Notes: a model not told the origin generated them from the sequence alone. Shown: positions 46,961-61,269, counted from the first letter of the stretch. The stretch is 64,000 nt of DNA from Euryodendron excelsum (GCA_033060915.1 CM065377.1:55016183-55080182), one strand, 5' to 3'. Numbers and translations are program-made.

Positions 46961-49900
46961 ATTTTCGAAAATTACTTTTTCCTCTCCTAAAAACAGAAAA
47001 AACAAAAATCAATACTAAAAATATAATTGTTTTGTAAACTCTTTTCAAGAATGTTTTTGGGAATCACTCTATTTTTAAGAAATAGTTTTAAATTGATTTT
47101 ACTTTAATTCTTGTAACTTTTTTCCATCCAAAAATGATATGAAAACAATTTTAAAGTGATTGTATTTTCATTTTATCATTTTTGTTTTCAAATATAGGGA
47201 AAACAAAAATGACAAATATTCCTTTTTGGTAAAGTTTCATTTTTCTGTTTTTTATTTTTTATTTTCAAAAGGTATTTTCACTTCTGTTTTTTTTAAAACA
47301 AGTCTCCCTCCCTCTGCCATCCAATACTATCACTGATTGTCGCTGCCTTCAACTACCACTGGTGTTGGTATCAACCCTGCCGGCCGCCACCGCCAACAAC
47401 CACCACCCACCAATACCAAATAAATATCTTTAATATAAAATTAATAAAAAAACAAATAAATAATTTTAAGTTACCAAACATGTTTTTATATTTTTATTTA
47501 AAAAAAACAATTACAGAACACACGAAACTAACAAAAAAAAAACTGAAAACGAAAAGCATTGTCAAACGCAAAGAAGCCACTTTGCCATTTTTATTATCTA
47601 AGTTCTAAAAATTAGCTGGCCAGTGCAACGATGATTGGATATTGCTCGGGAAACCACAGCCACCACTCTTTAGCCATGGGTTTAGTCATAATTATATTTT
47701 GAACTACTAACACTTAATTATTGGAGGAGTGTATCATATAAGGTGACTTCAGGGTAATTAATGTGAGCTCTTCTCTTGACAGGCGTATTTAGACCAGAGT
47801 TATCAAAATGGGAACAAGAAGTAGAAAACATTTAGAGAAACAAAAACGAAAAATGATTGAGAAACTCAATAAGAATCTTATTAAAAAGGTTTTGCAGAAC
47901 TCCAATGAAATTTTTAAGAAATTAGAAAAAATTTTGAGAAATTTAATAGAAATATTTAAAAAGATTTAGGGAAAACTTATATGAATAATTTTTGAACTTT
48001 TTATTTAGAACTTAAGGGAGAAAATTTATAAAAATAAATATTTTTAAGTTTTTGTACTATTTTTTCATAATTTTTTAAAAATTTTTATCAAGTATCTTGA
48101 ATATATCCTAATCATTTTTAAAGAGTTTCTGAAATGTTTCCTTCTAATTTTCGGAACGTTTTTAAAAAAATTTGAGACGAATTTTGTACCTATAACAAAA
48201 ACACATTTCCGGGAGAATTTCCTTCCCAAATAAATTTCTCAATAATTATGATTTAGACCTTGAAACTGACACAGCAGCCGCCAACTCATCATGTCTGGTA
48301 CATCAAAATGACACCAATAGAAAGAAAGAAAGAACAAAAACAATATCTATTGTTAAAAACTTGCAGCTCATGTTTGTGCATTGCTGAAACCTATAGATAG
48401 GGAGCTTTCTACCAAACCTACTCAAAAAAAAACGAAAACTTATTTGCTGAATCCTTGTTTTGAACTTATTTATTAAATTTAATTTTTTCATATTATATTT
48501 TAAAATCACAATTTTAATTAGACCTTATTCTGTATACTTTATATGAAAGTTGTGAATCAATTCACAATTTCATTGAGTCATGGTTTCAAGACCACTACTT
48601 CATACTTTGTTTAAAATATTCTATATGAAATTCACGCAACTTCATCTAAATCGTGGTTTGAAAACATGATTTTAGACATGAACTGAATTTGTTAAATAAG
48701 TTAAAAAACAGACTTAGTTGGTAAAATTTAATTTTTTTAAACTGAGTTTGATAAAAAAAAATTACGCTATAAATAAAAGTACTTATAAATGGATAAATAT
48801 TTAATGGTACGGTAACATCAACCAAAGTCACAGGATTCGTCCCAATGGCCCCACGAATCCGCTCTGAAACTAAACTGACGGATTTAGCCTAGATTCGGAA
48901 AACATTCGCGAATTGGTTGAGTTAAGTTCGCGAATCCGAAATTTGAAAACGCTCTTTCTTGTAGACTTGCAATTATGCGGTAACCACGCACTGACCTAAA
49001 GTCCTAGACATCTGACACTCCCAGTTAGTCCACACGCAACTCCACGCAAGCCTATTGCCCTGCCCACTATAGCTCCAATAACACTACTCAGTTGAAATCA
49101 TTAAAAACATTAATTCAAAATTTGAGTAAGGGACAACAGTGCCAATTTATACCAGGCTAATTCAATCAACTATTTCTTCTTTATTAATGATAAATATTTT
49201 ACAAATACATAGTAAATAAAAGATTATATAAATACTTGATGATATCAAATATAAAAATGGTTAATAAAATAGATGTTTGATAATATTAAAATATAAAAAT
49301 TATATAATATAAATACTTTCGAGATAAAAATTGATGCTTTTACGTACTTGCAGGTGCTCTGCGAATTTGTGACTTAGACATCAACTATAGCTACCCAAAT
49401 TTAAACTAAAGACCCACCAAATATAGAAAAGTGAAAAATCATAACTCAAGTAATACCTTGAATCACAAGTTCTTACTAAATTTTTCTAAGGTAATTGCGC
49501 TATACTCTCATAGTTTCAGTAAAAATCACATAACTTTTATAGTTTAAAAGTATACACACAACCTCTATAGTTTGGAGTTAACCACAAAATACAAAAATTG
49601 TGAGAATTGACTGCGCCTACGCCACAGGAGCATTTTTATCATTTTCTCTCGCTAAAATAAATCATCAAAAAGATTATTTGGTCATTTAATGTCAAAAGAA
49701 AAAACTAGCCTCTAGAGGGGCATTTTCCTCCTTTTTATCTCATGTGTTAAAGTCCTGTTGACTCCAAACCACATGGGTTATGCGTTCAATTTTACCATAA
49801 CCTTGGATTATGCAATGTTTATTAAAATTATAAGAGTTAAAATGTAATTACCCTTTGTTTACCTCATGGATGCACATGTGATTTGTGTGGTCACCCTCAG

Positions 49901-50139
49901 TATAGCATTTTTCCTCAGTTAATTATACTTCAAGAATAAGCCAGATCATTAATGGGCAATTGAAAATCAGCAGATAGCAAATCTCCTTCACAATGAATCT
50001 AGCCCTTCAACCCCACATGGCAGATAGCAGATCAGTGACAGCAGCTCCCACTTCTTTTTTTTCTTTTGATAAATTGTTATAAGTCTGATTTTTTTCCACA
50101 ATAAAATTAAAAAAAACCATAGAAAGGAAATGACATCAA
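46961..50139. other. Intergenic AT-rich DNA
   Basis: No recognisable gene on either strand. A low-complexity poly-A/T background with a CCACC-rich patch near 47380-47410. Confidence 0.5.
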
Positions 50140-50550
50140 GTCCTTGTGGAAAATTATGCATTGACCCTTGCAAGTCTATCCACCTAAAAAAGCAGATGTG
50201 GAAAAATTCATTATACTATCTGCCAATGTTTCCACTCACGAGTTAAAAAGGGTGGTGGTGTTGGCAAAGAAATTAGTAGCCATGAAATGACATCTCCAAA
50301 AATATAGAGCAATCATCAAACTCCAAATTTGGATCTGCATACCTAATACTAATTTCCAAGTGATCAAACACTCTTCCTTCTATGGATTTTCTCTCTCCTA
50401 GTCTGGTCTTGATTAACCAAAGTTTGGCATTCATGGCATGTGATTTTCGGTTTATGTTGCTGTTGGAAATTGAAATAGAACCCACCGGTCAGCCCCCACA
50501 ACCAACTTCCCAATTGTATTGCCCTTTCTGTTAGGCACCATATTGAATTG

Positions 50551-50587
<37 letters not shown>

Positions 50588-50605
50588 CCCTGACCTAGGC
50601 TCTGG
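50140..50605. repeat. Copy 2 of the dispersed direct duplication
   Basis: Same order of words as 46080-46710, about 4.05 kb away and in the same orientation. It includes a longer (CT)n tract at 50551-50585. The two copies are clearly diverged. Confidence 0.65.
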
Positions 50606-52473
50606 ATAGCTTAGTTTTAGAGCCAACAAGAAAAACAAGGGCCAATGTAGAATAGCATTCCCAAGTAGAGTAATGAGGAAACTAGGGGATGAGTAATGTG
50701 TTTCAAATGGTATTATATCCAAGATAAAAGCTCTAACGCCCTGAAACAGAAGGCCATTGATTAAATGAAGATATGAAGCAATGTGTTTTTTAAAACCTTC
50801 ATGGCTGCTAGTCTGCTACTTTTCCTATTTCTTCAACTACTTCTTCTTCTTCGTCTTCTGCAATATTCCTTTAGATGCTCTAGAGTTGTCATAATAGAGA
50901 TTTCAACTGAGGGAGTAGTGTACAAATAAACTACTCATATATAAATTACATAACATGACAAGTTAGTTGCCGTCATTTTATAATAAAGGAAAATCAATGT
51001 CAAAAGCCACAAACAATGTTAAACTAGAAACCCTATTAAGTTTATGTTTAGCAAACATTTTCTTTGACCTACGAAAATAAGGGTGAAGTAAACCATTCCT
51101 ATACCAGAATCATATGCATGGTCCATAACATCTGATAATGCAGAAATCAAAATAATTTTTTTTTTGTAGCATTCTTTTCAGGAAGACACGTGGCAGCAGC
51201 AAGAATCAGGGACTTGTTACAATAAAAAGTTTATTTCCTCATTTCTCGATGTAGGTACGTGGAAAAGATGCAAAGATAGGAATGCATCCCCTTCCCTATA
51301 TTTCACTTTCAGTTAGTCTCACAAAGAATGCGTACATAGATTATCTAGAGAAGTCTTGAGCTCCATCTACAACGAGGAACTAGAAAAACGAAAAGCATTT
51401 CTACAGAAGGCTAGGCAAAGAGAGAGAGAAAAGACCATACCATTCTCTCTTCTTTCTGCCTACTCACTGAAGACCAACATGAAGAACCACCCGAGTCATC
51501 CTAACACAAAATATCTGCAACACACGCTCTAGCTCTGTCCTGTGCTCCTCACTAGTCAAGTCAATTACTCCGAAAATTCCATATTTTCTTCTTCAAAATT
51601 ATTTTTCTCCAATCAACTGCACAAAGTAGCAATAGACCCTCATTCTAGAATTTTGGAAAGAACCTACCAATTTACAAATGAAACAATTCTTCACAAATTG
51701 CACTAGTTTCTTTTTCTTGACTTACCTAATTCAGAGCTTTTAATTCACATCAAACTATGGGTATTTCAACATTGGTATCACCTACACAGTATACACAAAT
51801 TCATATTGAGGGGCCTGTCAGAGACTCGAATTAATCGTAGGGTATTGTGTTTGCCTATGTATGGAATTGCTATATAAATAACAATCTATCTAATACATGT
51901 AGCGAGCTATACTTCAGCAGCCATATTTGTGCCTAGATATTGCATTCTCCATTTGCCCTAATCACAGTACTGTAAAACAGAGACACCAAACACTCATGGA
52001 AGGAAAGTTCCCAAATACGCAATTACACATTGCAAAAGGTCAAATTTGATATGTTCACAAAAAGTTGCTTCTACTCCTTTCCTTGCAGTTAAATGTCTCC
52101 ATGAAAACAGAACAAAATCCAAACATATTGTCAAACAGTATTCATCAAGAGAGACAAACCAGTAGTTGAATAATTGAATTTGGGAATCAAGAAGAAAAGG
52201 CAATCTTGTTTCCTGATCCTTCAACTTAAATTCATGAGAGAAGAAAATGAACAAGAGTCATCCACCAAGAAGGCAAGATAGGTACGATGGTGTATTTCAT
52301 TTCATATAATCTGACTTCAAATACATATGATCGAGCAACTTCTAACTTCACCTAAGTACTACAACACGATTAATTGAAGAAAACAAACAATTATCACACA
52401 GAACCTCTTGTAAAGGAAAAAAAAAAACAAAAAAAGAGAGAGAAAAGCATACCCTTTTCTCTTCTTTCTCTCT
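50606..52473. other. Intergenic and 3' flank of the CIPK gene
   Basis: No gene. The last 200 bases are likely the 3' UTR of the minus-strand CIPK gene. A purine-rich segment at 51418-51480 resembles 52432-52490 at the CIPK 3' end, with AGAGAGAGAAAAG then CTCTTCTTTCT in both. Confidence 0.5.
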
Positions 52474-53955
52474 TTACTCAGTATCCGAAGGCAAATGTGA
52501 AGTATCCAAAAGCAAATTTTGAGGACCCGGCAACTGTGAAGTATCCAAATCCAAAAGCAAATGGGAAGAATCCGGTGGCGGTGAATGTGAAGAAGCTGCT
52601 GATTCTTCCACAGTAAGGTTCTGCAATCCAGGCCTCAATTCCCGGTTGCAAAATTCATCGTACTCTCCTTTATCCCCTCCTTTCTTCTTCACCTCCACCA
52701 CCCTCAATGACGGCGTTAATTCAAATATCTCTGCTGCAATTGTCAATGGCCCTTTCACCCCCTCCCTCGATCCCTCCAAACTCACTCTACAATCCTTCTT
52801 CCTCACCGTAAAACTCACCACCTTCGCAATCTCCTCCAATTTCGATATAATCTTCGGCACTGGCGCTCCCGAAACAAACCTTGACCCCTCTCCTCCCTCC
52901 TCAAACAATCCAGACAAATCAAAACCAGGCGAAAACGATATAATATCGAATGCATTCATGCTCGCCGGCCGTGGCAAACTCGTGAGTCTCCTCCGAGACT
53001 CTACTTCCGAATCCGATTCAGACATTGACTGATCAGACTCAGACCCTACATCATCCTCCACATCCTGAACATTACACAACTTATCATCCTCAATATAGAA
53101 TTTGATATGCTTGAACCCCTTTTTGAACCACCTATTGTTCATTATCTCTGGAATTGTGATCCGGGTTTCGGGGTTTGTATCGAGAAGACGAGTTAGCAAT
53201 CGACTTAACTCCGGCGAGAACCACCGTGGGCATCGAAACTCACCTTTGTATATCTTCTTATACATTGACAAGATGTTCTGATCATGGAATGGCAAATACC
53301 CAGCCATCAAAACAAAAAGAATCACCCCACATGACCAGATATCCACCTTGGCCGCGTCGTAGCCCTTCCGGGCCAGAACCTCCGGCGCAACATACGCCGG
53401 AGTGCCGCAAAAGGTGTGGAACAACCCATCTTGCTGTATCTGGTCCGACACGGTGCTGAGGCCAAAATCGGACACCTTAAGGTCACCGTTTTCATCCAGC
53501 AAGAGATTCTCCGGCTTCAGATCTCGGTGGTAAACGCCGCGGGCGTGGCAGAACCCAACGGCGGAGATGAGTTGCTGGAAGTACTTTCTAGCCACTTCCT
53601 CCTTGAGCCGACCTTTTGCTACCTTGTTGAAGAGTTCGCCGCCTTTAACAAACTCCATGACAAAGAAGATTTTAGTTTTCGTCGCCATGACCTCAAATAG
53701 TTGGACGATATTGGGATGTCGAACCCGGCGGAGGATCGAGATCTCACGCTTGATGTGGGCGATTAAGCCGCCCTTGAGGATCTTTTCCTTGTCGATGACC
53801 TTGATGGCTACGCCCTCACCGGTTTTGATGTTCCGGGCATGGTATACCTTCGCGAAGGTGCCATGGCCGAGGAGTTTTCCGATCTCGTACCGGCCGAGGA
53901 GGAGAGCTTGGGCCTCCTTCTTGGTCTTCTGGGTTTTCATCGTTTTTTCTGCCAT
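52474..53955 (-). CDS. CIPK12: CBL-interacting protein kinase, CIPK12-like, intronless
   Basis: Ser/Thr kinase of the SnRK3 family, activated by binding calcium-loaded CBL sensors, in cytosol and at membranes. 493 aa in one exon. The kinase domain (about residues 23-277) has the Gly loop [32 protein letters not shown], an activation loop ending in a [11 protein letters not shown] motif, and [17 protein letters not shown]. The FISL/NAF motif is [18 protein letters not shown] (about residue 337), which binds CBLs and inhibits the kinase. The phosphatase-interacting region follows ([34 protein letters not shown]). The end PSDTE and whole layout match Arabidopsis CIPK12 as I recall it, and the lack of introns fits the intron-poor CIPK clade. 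The C-terminal 40 residues contain a small repeat ([14 protein letters not shown] / LLLDTSHLP) not usual in the family. All catalytic residues are intact. Start: AAAAATGGC context at 53955. Confidence 0.95.
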   Translation of the reverse strand: MAEKTMKTQKTKKEAQALLLGRYEIGKLLGHGTFAKVYHARNIKTGEGVAIKVIDKEKILKGGLIAHIKREISILRRVRHPNIVQLFEVMATKTKIFFVMEFVKGGELFNKVAKGRLKEEVARKYFQQLISAVGFCHARGVYHRDLKPENLLLDENGDLKVSDFGLSTVSDQIQQDGLFHTFCGTPAYVAPEVLARKGYDAAKVDIWSCGVILFVLMAGYLPFHDQNILSMYKKIYKGEFRCPRWFSPELSRLLTRLLDTNPETRITIPEIMNNRWFKKGFKHIKFYIEDDKLCNVQDVEDDVGSESDQSMSESDSEVESRRRLTSLPRPASMNAFDIISFSPGFDLSGLFEEGGEGSRFVSGAPVPKIISKLEEIAKVVSFTVRKKDCRVSLEGSREGVKGPLTIAAEIFELTPSLRVVEVKKKGGDKGEYDEFCNRELRPGLQNLTVEESAASSHSPPPDSSHLLLDLDTSQLPGPQNLLLDTSHLPSDTE

Positions 53956-56900
53956 TTTTGGAAGATTAGAATTCGAATTTGGAAACGCTAGTCTTCGCGG
54001 TGTGGTTGTTTAGCCATCGGAGGTCTGGTTGTTGAGCCGCTCTGTGTTGTTTTGTGTGGCCTGCCTTGTATATGTAAATTTAAGTTTTGTGGGGGCATTT
54101 ATAAGTGGGTGTAACGGAGAGTTAACCGGTGGGGGTGTATATGCAAAGATTATTTAACGATTACCGTTTGACAGCTGTACACGCCAAGTCCGATGATTGT
54201 AAGTTGTAACGGTTGACATTGTGTGTCTCCTCGCCAGAATATAATCCAGTGTGACAAGGACCACGATTTTATTTTGGTAATCTTACAAATCACATGAGAT
54301 TCCGCGTAAGGATGTATTAGTGGACTAGAGTCTCATTTTCTTGGTTGGTCGTAAATTTTGAGTTTTGACTTGAAAAATTAACAAGTTTTAAAATTATTTT
54401 AAATTTATCTATTTATCTTTTAAGTTGATGTTTAACGGGTTTTAAATATTAAAAACTAAGTTTATTTAATTTTTTATATAACACCAGATTGCATATAGCT
54501 TATTAAATTAATTTTTAGCCAAACTTAAAAAATTGATGCATTTTGAAATATATTTAAGCTCGATTTATTCATATAACAAGCTCATCTTTTAAATAAGCTT
54601 TTGGTTTATGAGAATTTTTGGGTAATTTAAAAAATGAACAGAGAGATCTATTTTCAATTAGAGACATGATTTTTTCATGATTTGACTTTAGCTAGGCTTT
54701 TGAACAAAATAATTCATTAATCTTAAAACACTACCAAGAGCATTGGATAATTTCTCAGGTTTTGGATCACTCTTCTCTTAAACATAAATAAATTAGGCTT
54801 ATTTTTAAAAATACATCTACATCTAAAAATTAAAAATAAAAATTTAAATGAGCCTTAAGTTACCGTCATTCCATGCCCACTAATCACATGGTGGCTGCAG
54901 AGAATCTCGTGTACAAACAGTATCACCTGATCTTTTCCCTAGCAGGAGAGGCTGGGATCTAGTGAGGTTGAGGTCTTTGGAATGTGATAGAAATTTGCAA
55001 CCACCAATCAAACCACCTGATGGAGACCACGTGCGTAGTCTTGATTTGCTAACGTGTCCAGACGAAGGCGAGTCTAGCATGAGGTGTGACGCAATCCTAT
55101 GTTATTAAATTGGCTCCACCATATGATGGCATGACGACGCCATCATTTTTGGGGAGGGCGGTTTTCCTCGTGAAGTACAAACATTAAGGCCACGGGCACA
55201 GCTATCAAGGTGTTGGCTATGGTGGACAGGTCAACCCAAGGGTCGGTTACTGATTCAAAGACACGTAGACATTGAAAACACTATAAGCGAATTGCTACTC
55301 ACTTTCCTAGAAGTTATAACTTAGAAGCTGAAAAATATTTAGAGATGCGTTTTTTTTTTGGAGTTTTTAGATTTGGTTTATGGCTTGTTTATTGGCTTTT
55401 GACAATTCATAAGAAAAGGCCTATACAAACGAGTACATTGTGTTTGATAAGCGAAGACTGTAAACGAGTTGTATGGAGTTTAATAGTTGATTTTTTAAAT
55501 TTAATTTCAAATTTTACCAAATTTTAAAATATATTTTAATTTAACTTATCTTTCGAGTATATTTCAAACAAATTTTTCATGAAGTTAATTAGAGTAACTT
55601 ATTTTTTATATTCTTAAAATGCATATGAACGTCCAGTTCGAGTTAAGTTTAAAAAATTATTGAGTTTAAAAGAGTATTTAAATTTGATTTATTTATATAA
55701 TAACTAAATCTTAAATAAACTTTTAGCAAGTTGAACACTAGTAAAGTTTAAGTAAATTGAATTGTTTAAGAGCCTAAAAAATAAAGCTTGTTTTTTTAAT
55801 GGGATATGACTATTTGTAAGTATATAAGCCTATTCGGTGCATAGCTCCTTGGGAAGTAGTATCTTTCGAAAGTTGAACTTGAATTGTATCTCATAGCTCT
55901 AAGCTGTAGTATGTAGACTTTCCCCTTTTACGTATAACATACTAGATAGAAAAAATAATAATTACAGTTTTGGTTCTTGTTTTTTATTTTATTTTTTGAA
56001 ATTTGTCAAAATCTCTTTTAGCAAATTGGATTGGTTGTGATTGCATTTGGGAAAATTAGTACCGGAGTTTATTTTGATGAATTTTTTGAAAAGACACTCT
56101 AGCATTAAGAACCAATAAAAAGTATATTTTTTAAAAGTTTTTAGAGTCATTTTTATGTAAAAATAAAAACAATATCGTTTTCGATGGTCCTATTATTTAT
56201 TCTGAAAATATATAAAATAAGAAGTTATTAATTTTTTTCTCCGAAAATAGAAAAACAAAGACAAAAATAGAATCGGAACCGGACTTTTCAACCTTCAATC
56301 TTCTAGGCTTTTTGGGTTAGAAAAGCCAGCTGCTAAAACCCTATAGGCTAAAATGACGAGTGCTTCCACTAAAAAGTTGGGTGCCAATAGCCTCATTTGA
56401 AAATTAGTTGGCTGGGCCCACGCAGATGGTTCCAGATGTTCTGTATGTGTCCCACACGTAGAAACATCCACATCATCCACTCTTAAAATTGAATTAATAA
56501 TAATAATCAGGTATATTACAGATCATTATAGAAATAGTGTCTGTTTTTCAAAACATTTTCCGAATATTAAATAGCTATTTTTATCGTAGTCAATGTATAA
56601 TGGAGTTTGGAGCTGGAAGAGTTGTCTCTTACTCGGTTTTTGGGGGATGCCACCAAAGGAAAAGGATGAGCCTATAAATAGAAATGCTTGTAAAATTTGC
56701 TTTAGAGTTCTAATACTGGAAGAAATATTGAGTTTTGGCTTTCATATGCGAGGATGGCTCGAGAAGTTTCTTTTCCAAATTAAAATTTGTTTTAGTACAT
56801 GAAACTCCTACCATTTTGAAGTCTAAAAAAAAACCACATATATGAAATCTTACTTTTACATACAGAGAGCCTATTATTTTTAATAAAAAAGATTATTAGC

Positions 56901-57799
56901 TAGTAAATATGTTTACTATTTCTAACGAAATAATAATATTATTTAAAAGTCTCCTTTACTATTGAGAATATTCGTCTATAGATTTCACCATATATATATA
57001 TATATATATATAAATACATTTGGCAATCTAAAAGTTCAATAAAATTTGAACACCTTGTTAAGTCATATATAGCCCACTTACATGAAGCATTTCATAGAAA
57101 TAATTTAGATGTAGAAAGAAAGAGAGCATAAAATGGCAACTCAATGCACAAGGCGCTTATTATTACGTAATACGTAGAAGATTAAATATACAAAGTATTA
57201 TTTCGCGTGAAAAGAGATTGTTTGAAATTGAAGAGTCATACATGGACAATCTTACACTTATTTGAGGTTTAGAGGTTATTTTCGTATTTCGAATCCATAA
57301 CATCTAATCACAGATTCACAATGGACCAACTTGCTAAGGCCTGCCCTTGTCTTTAAGCTAATTAATTGGGAAAATAGCACTTGGTCTAATTCAAGAAGGA
57401 ATGCTAACCCTCAACTTTGTCTTTAAGCTAAATAATTACGTGCATCATTGAAACCAGACTACCTACAGCTACCTTAACTTGTGATTAACGATTTTATGTT
57501 GAGCCATCCTCTTGGAAGGTGGAGAATTATGGTGATAGTCAACCAAATTCAATAATTTCTTGCTTTAAGATGCTAAGAAATTTAATTTTGGCATAAGAAT
57601 ATTTAGATTGACATATTTTAATCTTGTGGTTGTGGACGATTCCTTTGATACCTTTTCAATCTTCTTTGGGTTGGAGCATCTAATTGTCAGGCACGTCCAT
57701 ACTAATTTTATAATGGGCCTGACACGGCCCTCATAACTTGGGCCGAATTTAGAGACCCAAAGACCAAAACCCTTCCTCTTTCCCCGGTTCTCTCGAGTG
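53956..57799. other. Promoter of the CIPK gene and intergenic DNA
   Basis: The first few hundred bases are the upstream region of the CIPK gene. The rest is AT-rich with no recognised gene; an AT run lies at 56992-57011. Confidence 0.5.
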
Positions 57800-58015
57800 T
57801 GGTCATGCTCGAGCCTGTCCTTCAGCCCCTGTCTTAATTTTTTTGGTCATGCTCAAGCCTTTCCTTTAGCTTTTACCTTAATTTACAAAAAAAATAATCT
57901 CATGTGACCGTTAAATCCATGTGACTTGGTCATGCCCAAGCTTGTCCTTCAACTTCTATCTTAATTTACAAAAAAAAAAAAATGATCCCGTGTGACCGTT
58001 ACATCGATGTGATGA
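57800..58015. repeat. Short tandem direct repeat, three partial copies
   Basis: GGTCATGC(T/C)C(G/A)AGC occurs at about 57800, 57844 and 57927, each followed by CCTT(C/T)A and then CTTAATTT. The second and third also share TTTACAAAAAAAA then GTGACCGTTA. Unit spacing is 44 and 83 bases. Confidence 0.7.
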
Positions 58016-59925
58016 GCATTGTGCCGTTGGTACTTGCCAAAATTTCATCATTTATCTATAATATAATGCTCGAGATAGGAAAAATAGAAGGGAAAATGTA
58101 TGCACTAGTGTGTTCTACTTATTTAACAGGGTTCTATGGTCGGTTTGTAACCCTTGGATACCGAAGGTCTTGGGGTGATCTCGTAGTTCCTACGGGGTGG
58201 AGATGATGGGGTTGGTCCATGGATTTTCCTTCCTTTTGCCGCATTTCGCTCAAAGGGTTGAAGGGAGATAGTGCATCAAGCTGTTCGCAAGGGCCAACTT
58301 GATCCTCTTCCCCAGGGATCCCAGATGAGGGAACCCTAGGAGAGCCGCCGACTCCAACTACCGTCCATGTACGATCCATACTAGATCTGACCAACTGCCC
58401 ATCCTACCTCCTCTACGTTCTTGACAGCCCATCTTTGTCTCAGTAGAGTCTTTCAGTGGCATGTTTCGGTCTTCTTCCTACAACTGAGGCGCAACCCCAC
58501 TTTTTTGTTCATAATGAGGCAAAGATAGAATGGAGTTCTTGACGAAGTTTGAGACAAAGGAATAAAAAAAAGTTTCTCTATGGCCTCTAGTTTTGAGATA
58601 TTATGGCTTTGGGGTCGACTGCAATAACAAAGAAGAAATCCATAAAAACTTAGGATCTGACACCATGATAAAAGACTACCCTCATGATTAGAGCAACGAC
58701 AACAATATTCCCCTAAGAAGGGGTAATAGCCCTAATCTCACTGCAGTACCCTCACCTCACTTCTGTATGAGCGTGTAGGTAAAGACACTAGTTGCAAAGA
58801 CGCAATTGAAAATTAGAATATCTTCTTAAGATAGCGCGGTCTATGATTGTCTTTATCCTGTGTACGAAACTCCTTTTGCCTTTCTTTTTTAGGTTGCGCA
58901 GAAGAGGGGGAGCAATAACAAGTCTCCATTTTTTTTTTTTAGGGGGAGCACAGTCAAAGAACGAACCAAACCATCTGATTGTTTTAGAATGGCTATTTTA
59001 ATTGCTCCTTGTGATGACCACGAATTATGCAAAATGGAAGCAAATTATAAGAGCTTTAGTCAAGATAGAGGGCTGGACTTTGTGCAGCGATAAGGTTGCT
59101 CTATTGTGACCTAGGTATTTTGGGTTCAGAACACATAAATAGTCTTTCTACTCCTGGGGTAAGACTGCACATATCTAATATTCCTTAGTTCACATAGTGG
59201 CAGGAATTTTGTGCATTTAGCTATTCTTTTTTAATTGAATAGTTAAGATTAGTATCTAAGTTGCTAAAAATGTTCAACATGCATAAAAAACACACAAAAT
59301 GAGAAGTGCATGATGCATTCTTTATGCAAAGAACTCTGAGAAATGAAGGCTCCACTTTTTCTACGCCTGCATGTCAAATGAAGTTTGAAGTCCACAGAGT
59401 TCAAGGTATGCAGTGATTCAAGCCCAAAACAAAACTTAATGCCCCAATTGTAAAGTTTTAATCTAGTTTCTAATATTACCCACCATACAAAGCTCAAGCC
59501 TGTGAAGCCTAATACCAGTTAATGTAGTTTGAGCCACTTATAAAATTACCAAAATCTATAACAACTTACCATAACGTGAATACAAATTTACCATATTCAA
59601 AATTTCTTATGGTGTTTGCCATTAATATAGAGCATAGCATGGGGTAAAAAACAAAAAAGACCCAATATTTAAGTACATTCATTCTTTCTCCCTCCACCTC
59701 CACCACCTCTTTCCTCTTCCGTCTTCCCTTCTTTCTCTCTCATCAACATTCCATGTGGGATTACAATGATTCCAAATTAGGTTGGCTGTACCAAACGTGG
59801 GAAAGTGAATGGAAAGCTGGAATTGACATTCTATTCCAACCCATTTCCTCATATCAAGTGAGTCCTAATTTCTACCCCTTTGTTTCAAGGGCGATGTTGG
59901 CACTTCTCCTATGATGACTTTCGCT
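58016..59925. other. Intergenic, unidentified GC-richer patch at 58130-58500
   Basis: 58130-58500 is more GC-rich than its surroundings (GGTCTTGGGGTGATCTCG, CCTACGGGGTGGAGATGATG) and looks repeat-derived, but I could not assign a family. Nothing supported elsewhere. Confidence 0.35.
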
Positions 59926-60096
59926 AAGTTTTTTTAGTGTTGGCATATTTCTTAGATAAAGGCATTTTGATTGTAATTGTGTTTTGAATTGTATATGAGT
60001 CAAGTTTGTTAGGTTTTTTTTTAGTGTTGACATATTCTTTAGACAAAAACACTTTGATTGTAATTGTGTTTTGAGTTGTATTTGGGTCAAGTTTCA
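59926..60096. repeat. Tandem duplication, about 86-bp unit
   Basis: Two copies of TTTTTTTAGTGTTG(G/A)CATAT followed by AGA(T/C)AAA, then TTTTGATTGTAATTGTGTTTTGA and GTCAAGTTT. Confidence 0.85.
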
Positions 60097-60105
60097 AGTT
60101 AATGT

Positions 60106-60860
60106 TGTTAGAGTAGAAGCTTGAAGCTGGGGTACAAGCTTTTGAAACATGTAGAGCTGAAACTTTGGAATGTCATATCTCTCAAATTAGAAGTGCTATC
60201 GAGATTCATAATATATCAATTTTATATAACTTTTCAAGATCTACACACTCATATCTGGCGGGAGTTCGAATGGTCTACCTATACAGTTCAAATGTTCTGG
60301 CATTCAAACCCATAACCAGAGGGTTCTAACGGATGGTAGAGTTTTAAAAAAATTGAACTTCTACTCCATATTGGTTTAAGAATCCTTTCCTACATCAAGA
60401 AACACTTCAACCAAGATTCTACAAATACTCCAGACTCTACATAAAGGCTTTGAAGGCTGCATTTTTTATATGCATACAATCAGAGAGATCATTTAACAAT
60501 TCAGAGAGCTTTATTGTACTTAAAAGTTTATTGGAGTTTTCTTCTGGTTAACAACAAACCTTCACACATATTGTCTTTGGGGGATTTCAAAGGTTGACGT
60601 CGAAAGTACGGGAGAACGATGAATCGTGGGTGTCTAGCGAGCAAGTTTGAAACTTCTACCATAGTTGTGAATCAACGAGGAGTTGTGGATCAACGGGTTA
60701 GGTTGTAAGTTTATTTTTGTAAATGTTCAAAGTTATAATGCTGAGTACGTTAGTGGCTGTGTGTGGCCCCATTGTTTTTTCCCTTTTTGATAGGGTTTTT
60801 ACACTGAAATCCTATGTGCCTTGTCTCTTTTTACTTTATTACTTTAAAGTTGCACATAGG
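60106..60860 (+). repeat. Possible copia-type solo LTR
   Basis: It begins TGTTAGAGTAGAAGCTTGAAG. Near the right side it has a CATTGTTTTTTCCCTTTTTGATAGGGTTTTTACACTG region (60770-60805), a word pattern I associate with plant copia LTRs. No pol or primer binding site is next to it and no target duplication was confirmed, so the right end is approximate. Confidence 0.3.
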
Positions 60861-61252
60861 ATTGACCTACCCATATAATTCACCTATTATTATAGTTGGA
60901 TAAATTAGGTTAATTAATAACTCAAGACAAATTCACATTCCAATACGGTTTTTCAACTTTGACACGTCTTGTTTTTCTTAATTAATTAGTTTCACATTTG
61001 CCATAGTTTAGGCATGACACATAAGATGCAACCCTTATAATATGTTTTGCAAAGAAATGTCCTTCACAATTTCTTCTTCCTTCACTTATAGGTCTTTTCT
61101 TTAATGGGGCAAGTGATCCATATATATATTCCTAATTGGCTTTGAATGTATAAAATTGAAAAATGAAGATAAGTTTCCATCCTCTTCTAACCAATTTTAA
61201 AGAACCTAGCACCAAGCTGTCCATCTTCCTACAAAAATTCTAACTACATATT
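60861..61252. other. Intergenic spacer
   Basis: AT-rich DNA between the possible LTR and the CACTA end; nothing recognised. Confidence 0.5.
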
Positions 61253-61269
61253 CACTACTAAAAGCAGGA

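Noticed and set aside
52646..54013. Plus-strand open frames opposite the CIPK gene
   Set aside because: Antisense shadows of a strongly conserved intronless kinase gene.
58134..58394. 86-codon minus-strand frame in a GC-richer patch
   Set aside because: No domain, no conserved motif and no splice context; likely repeat-derived.
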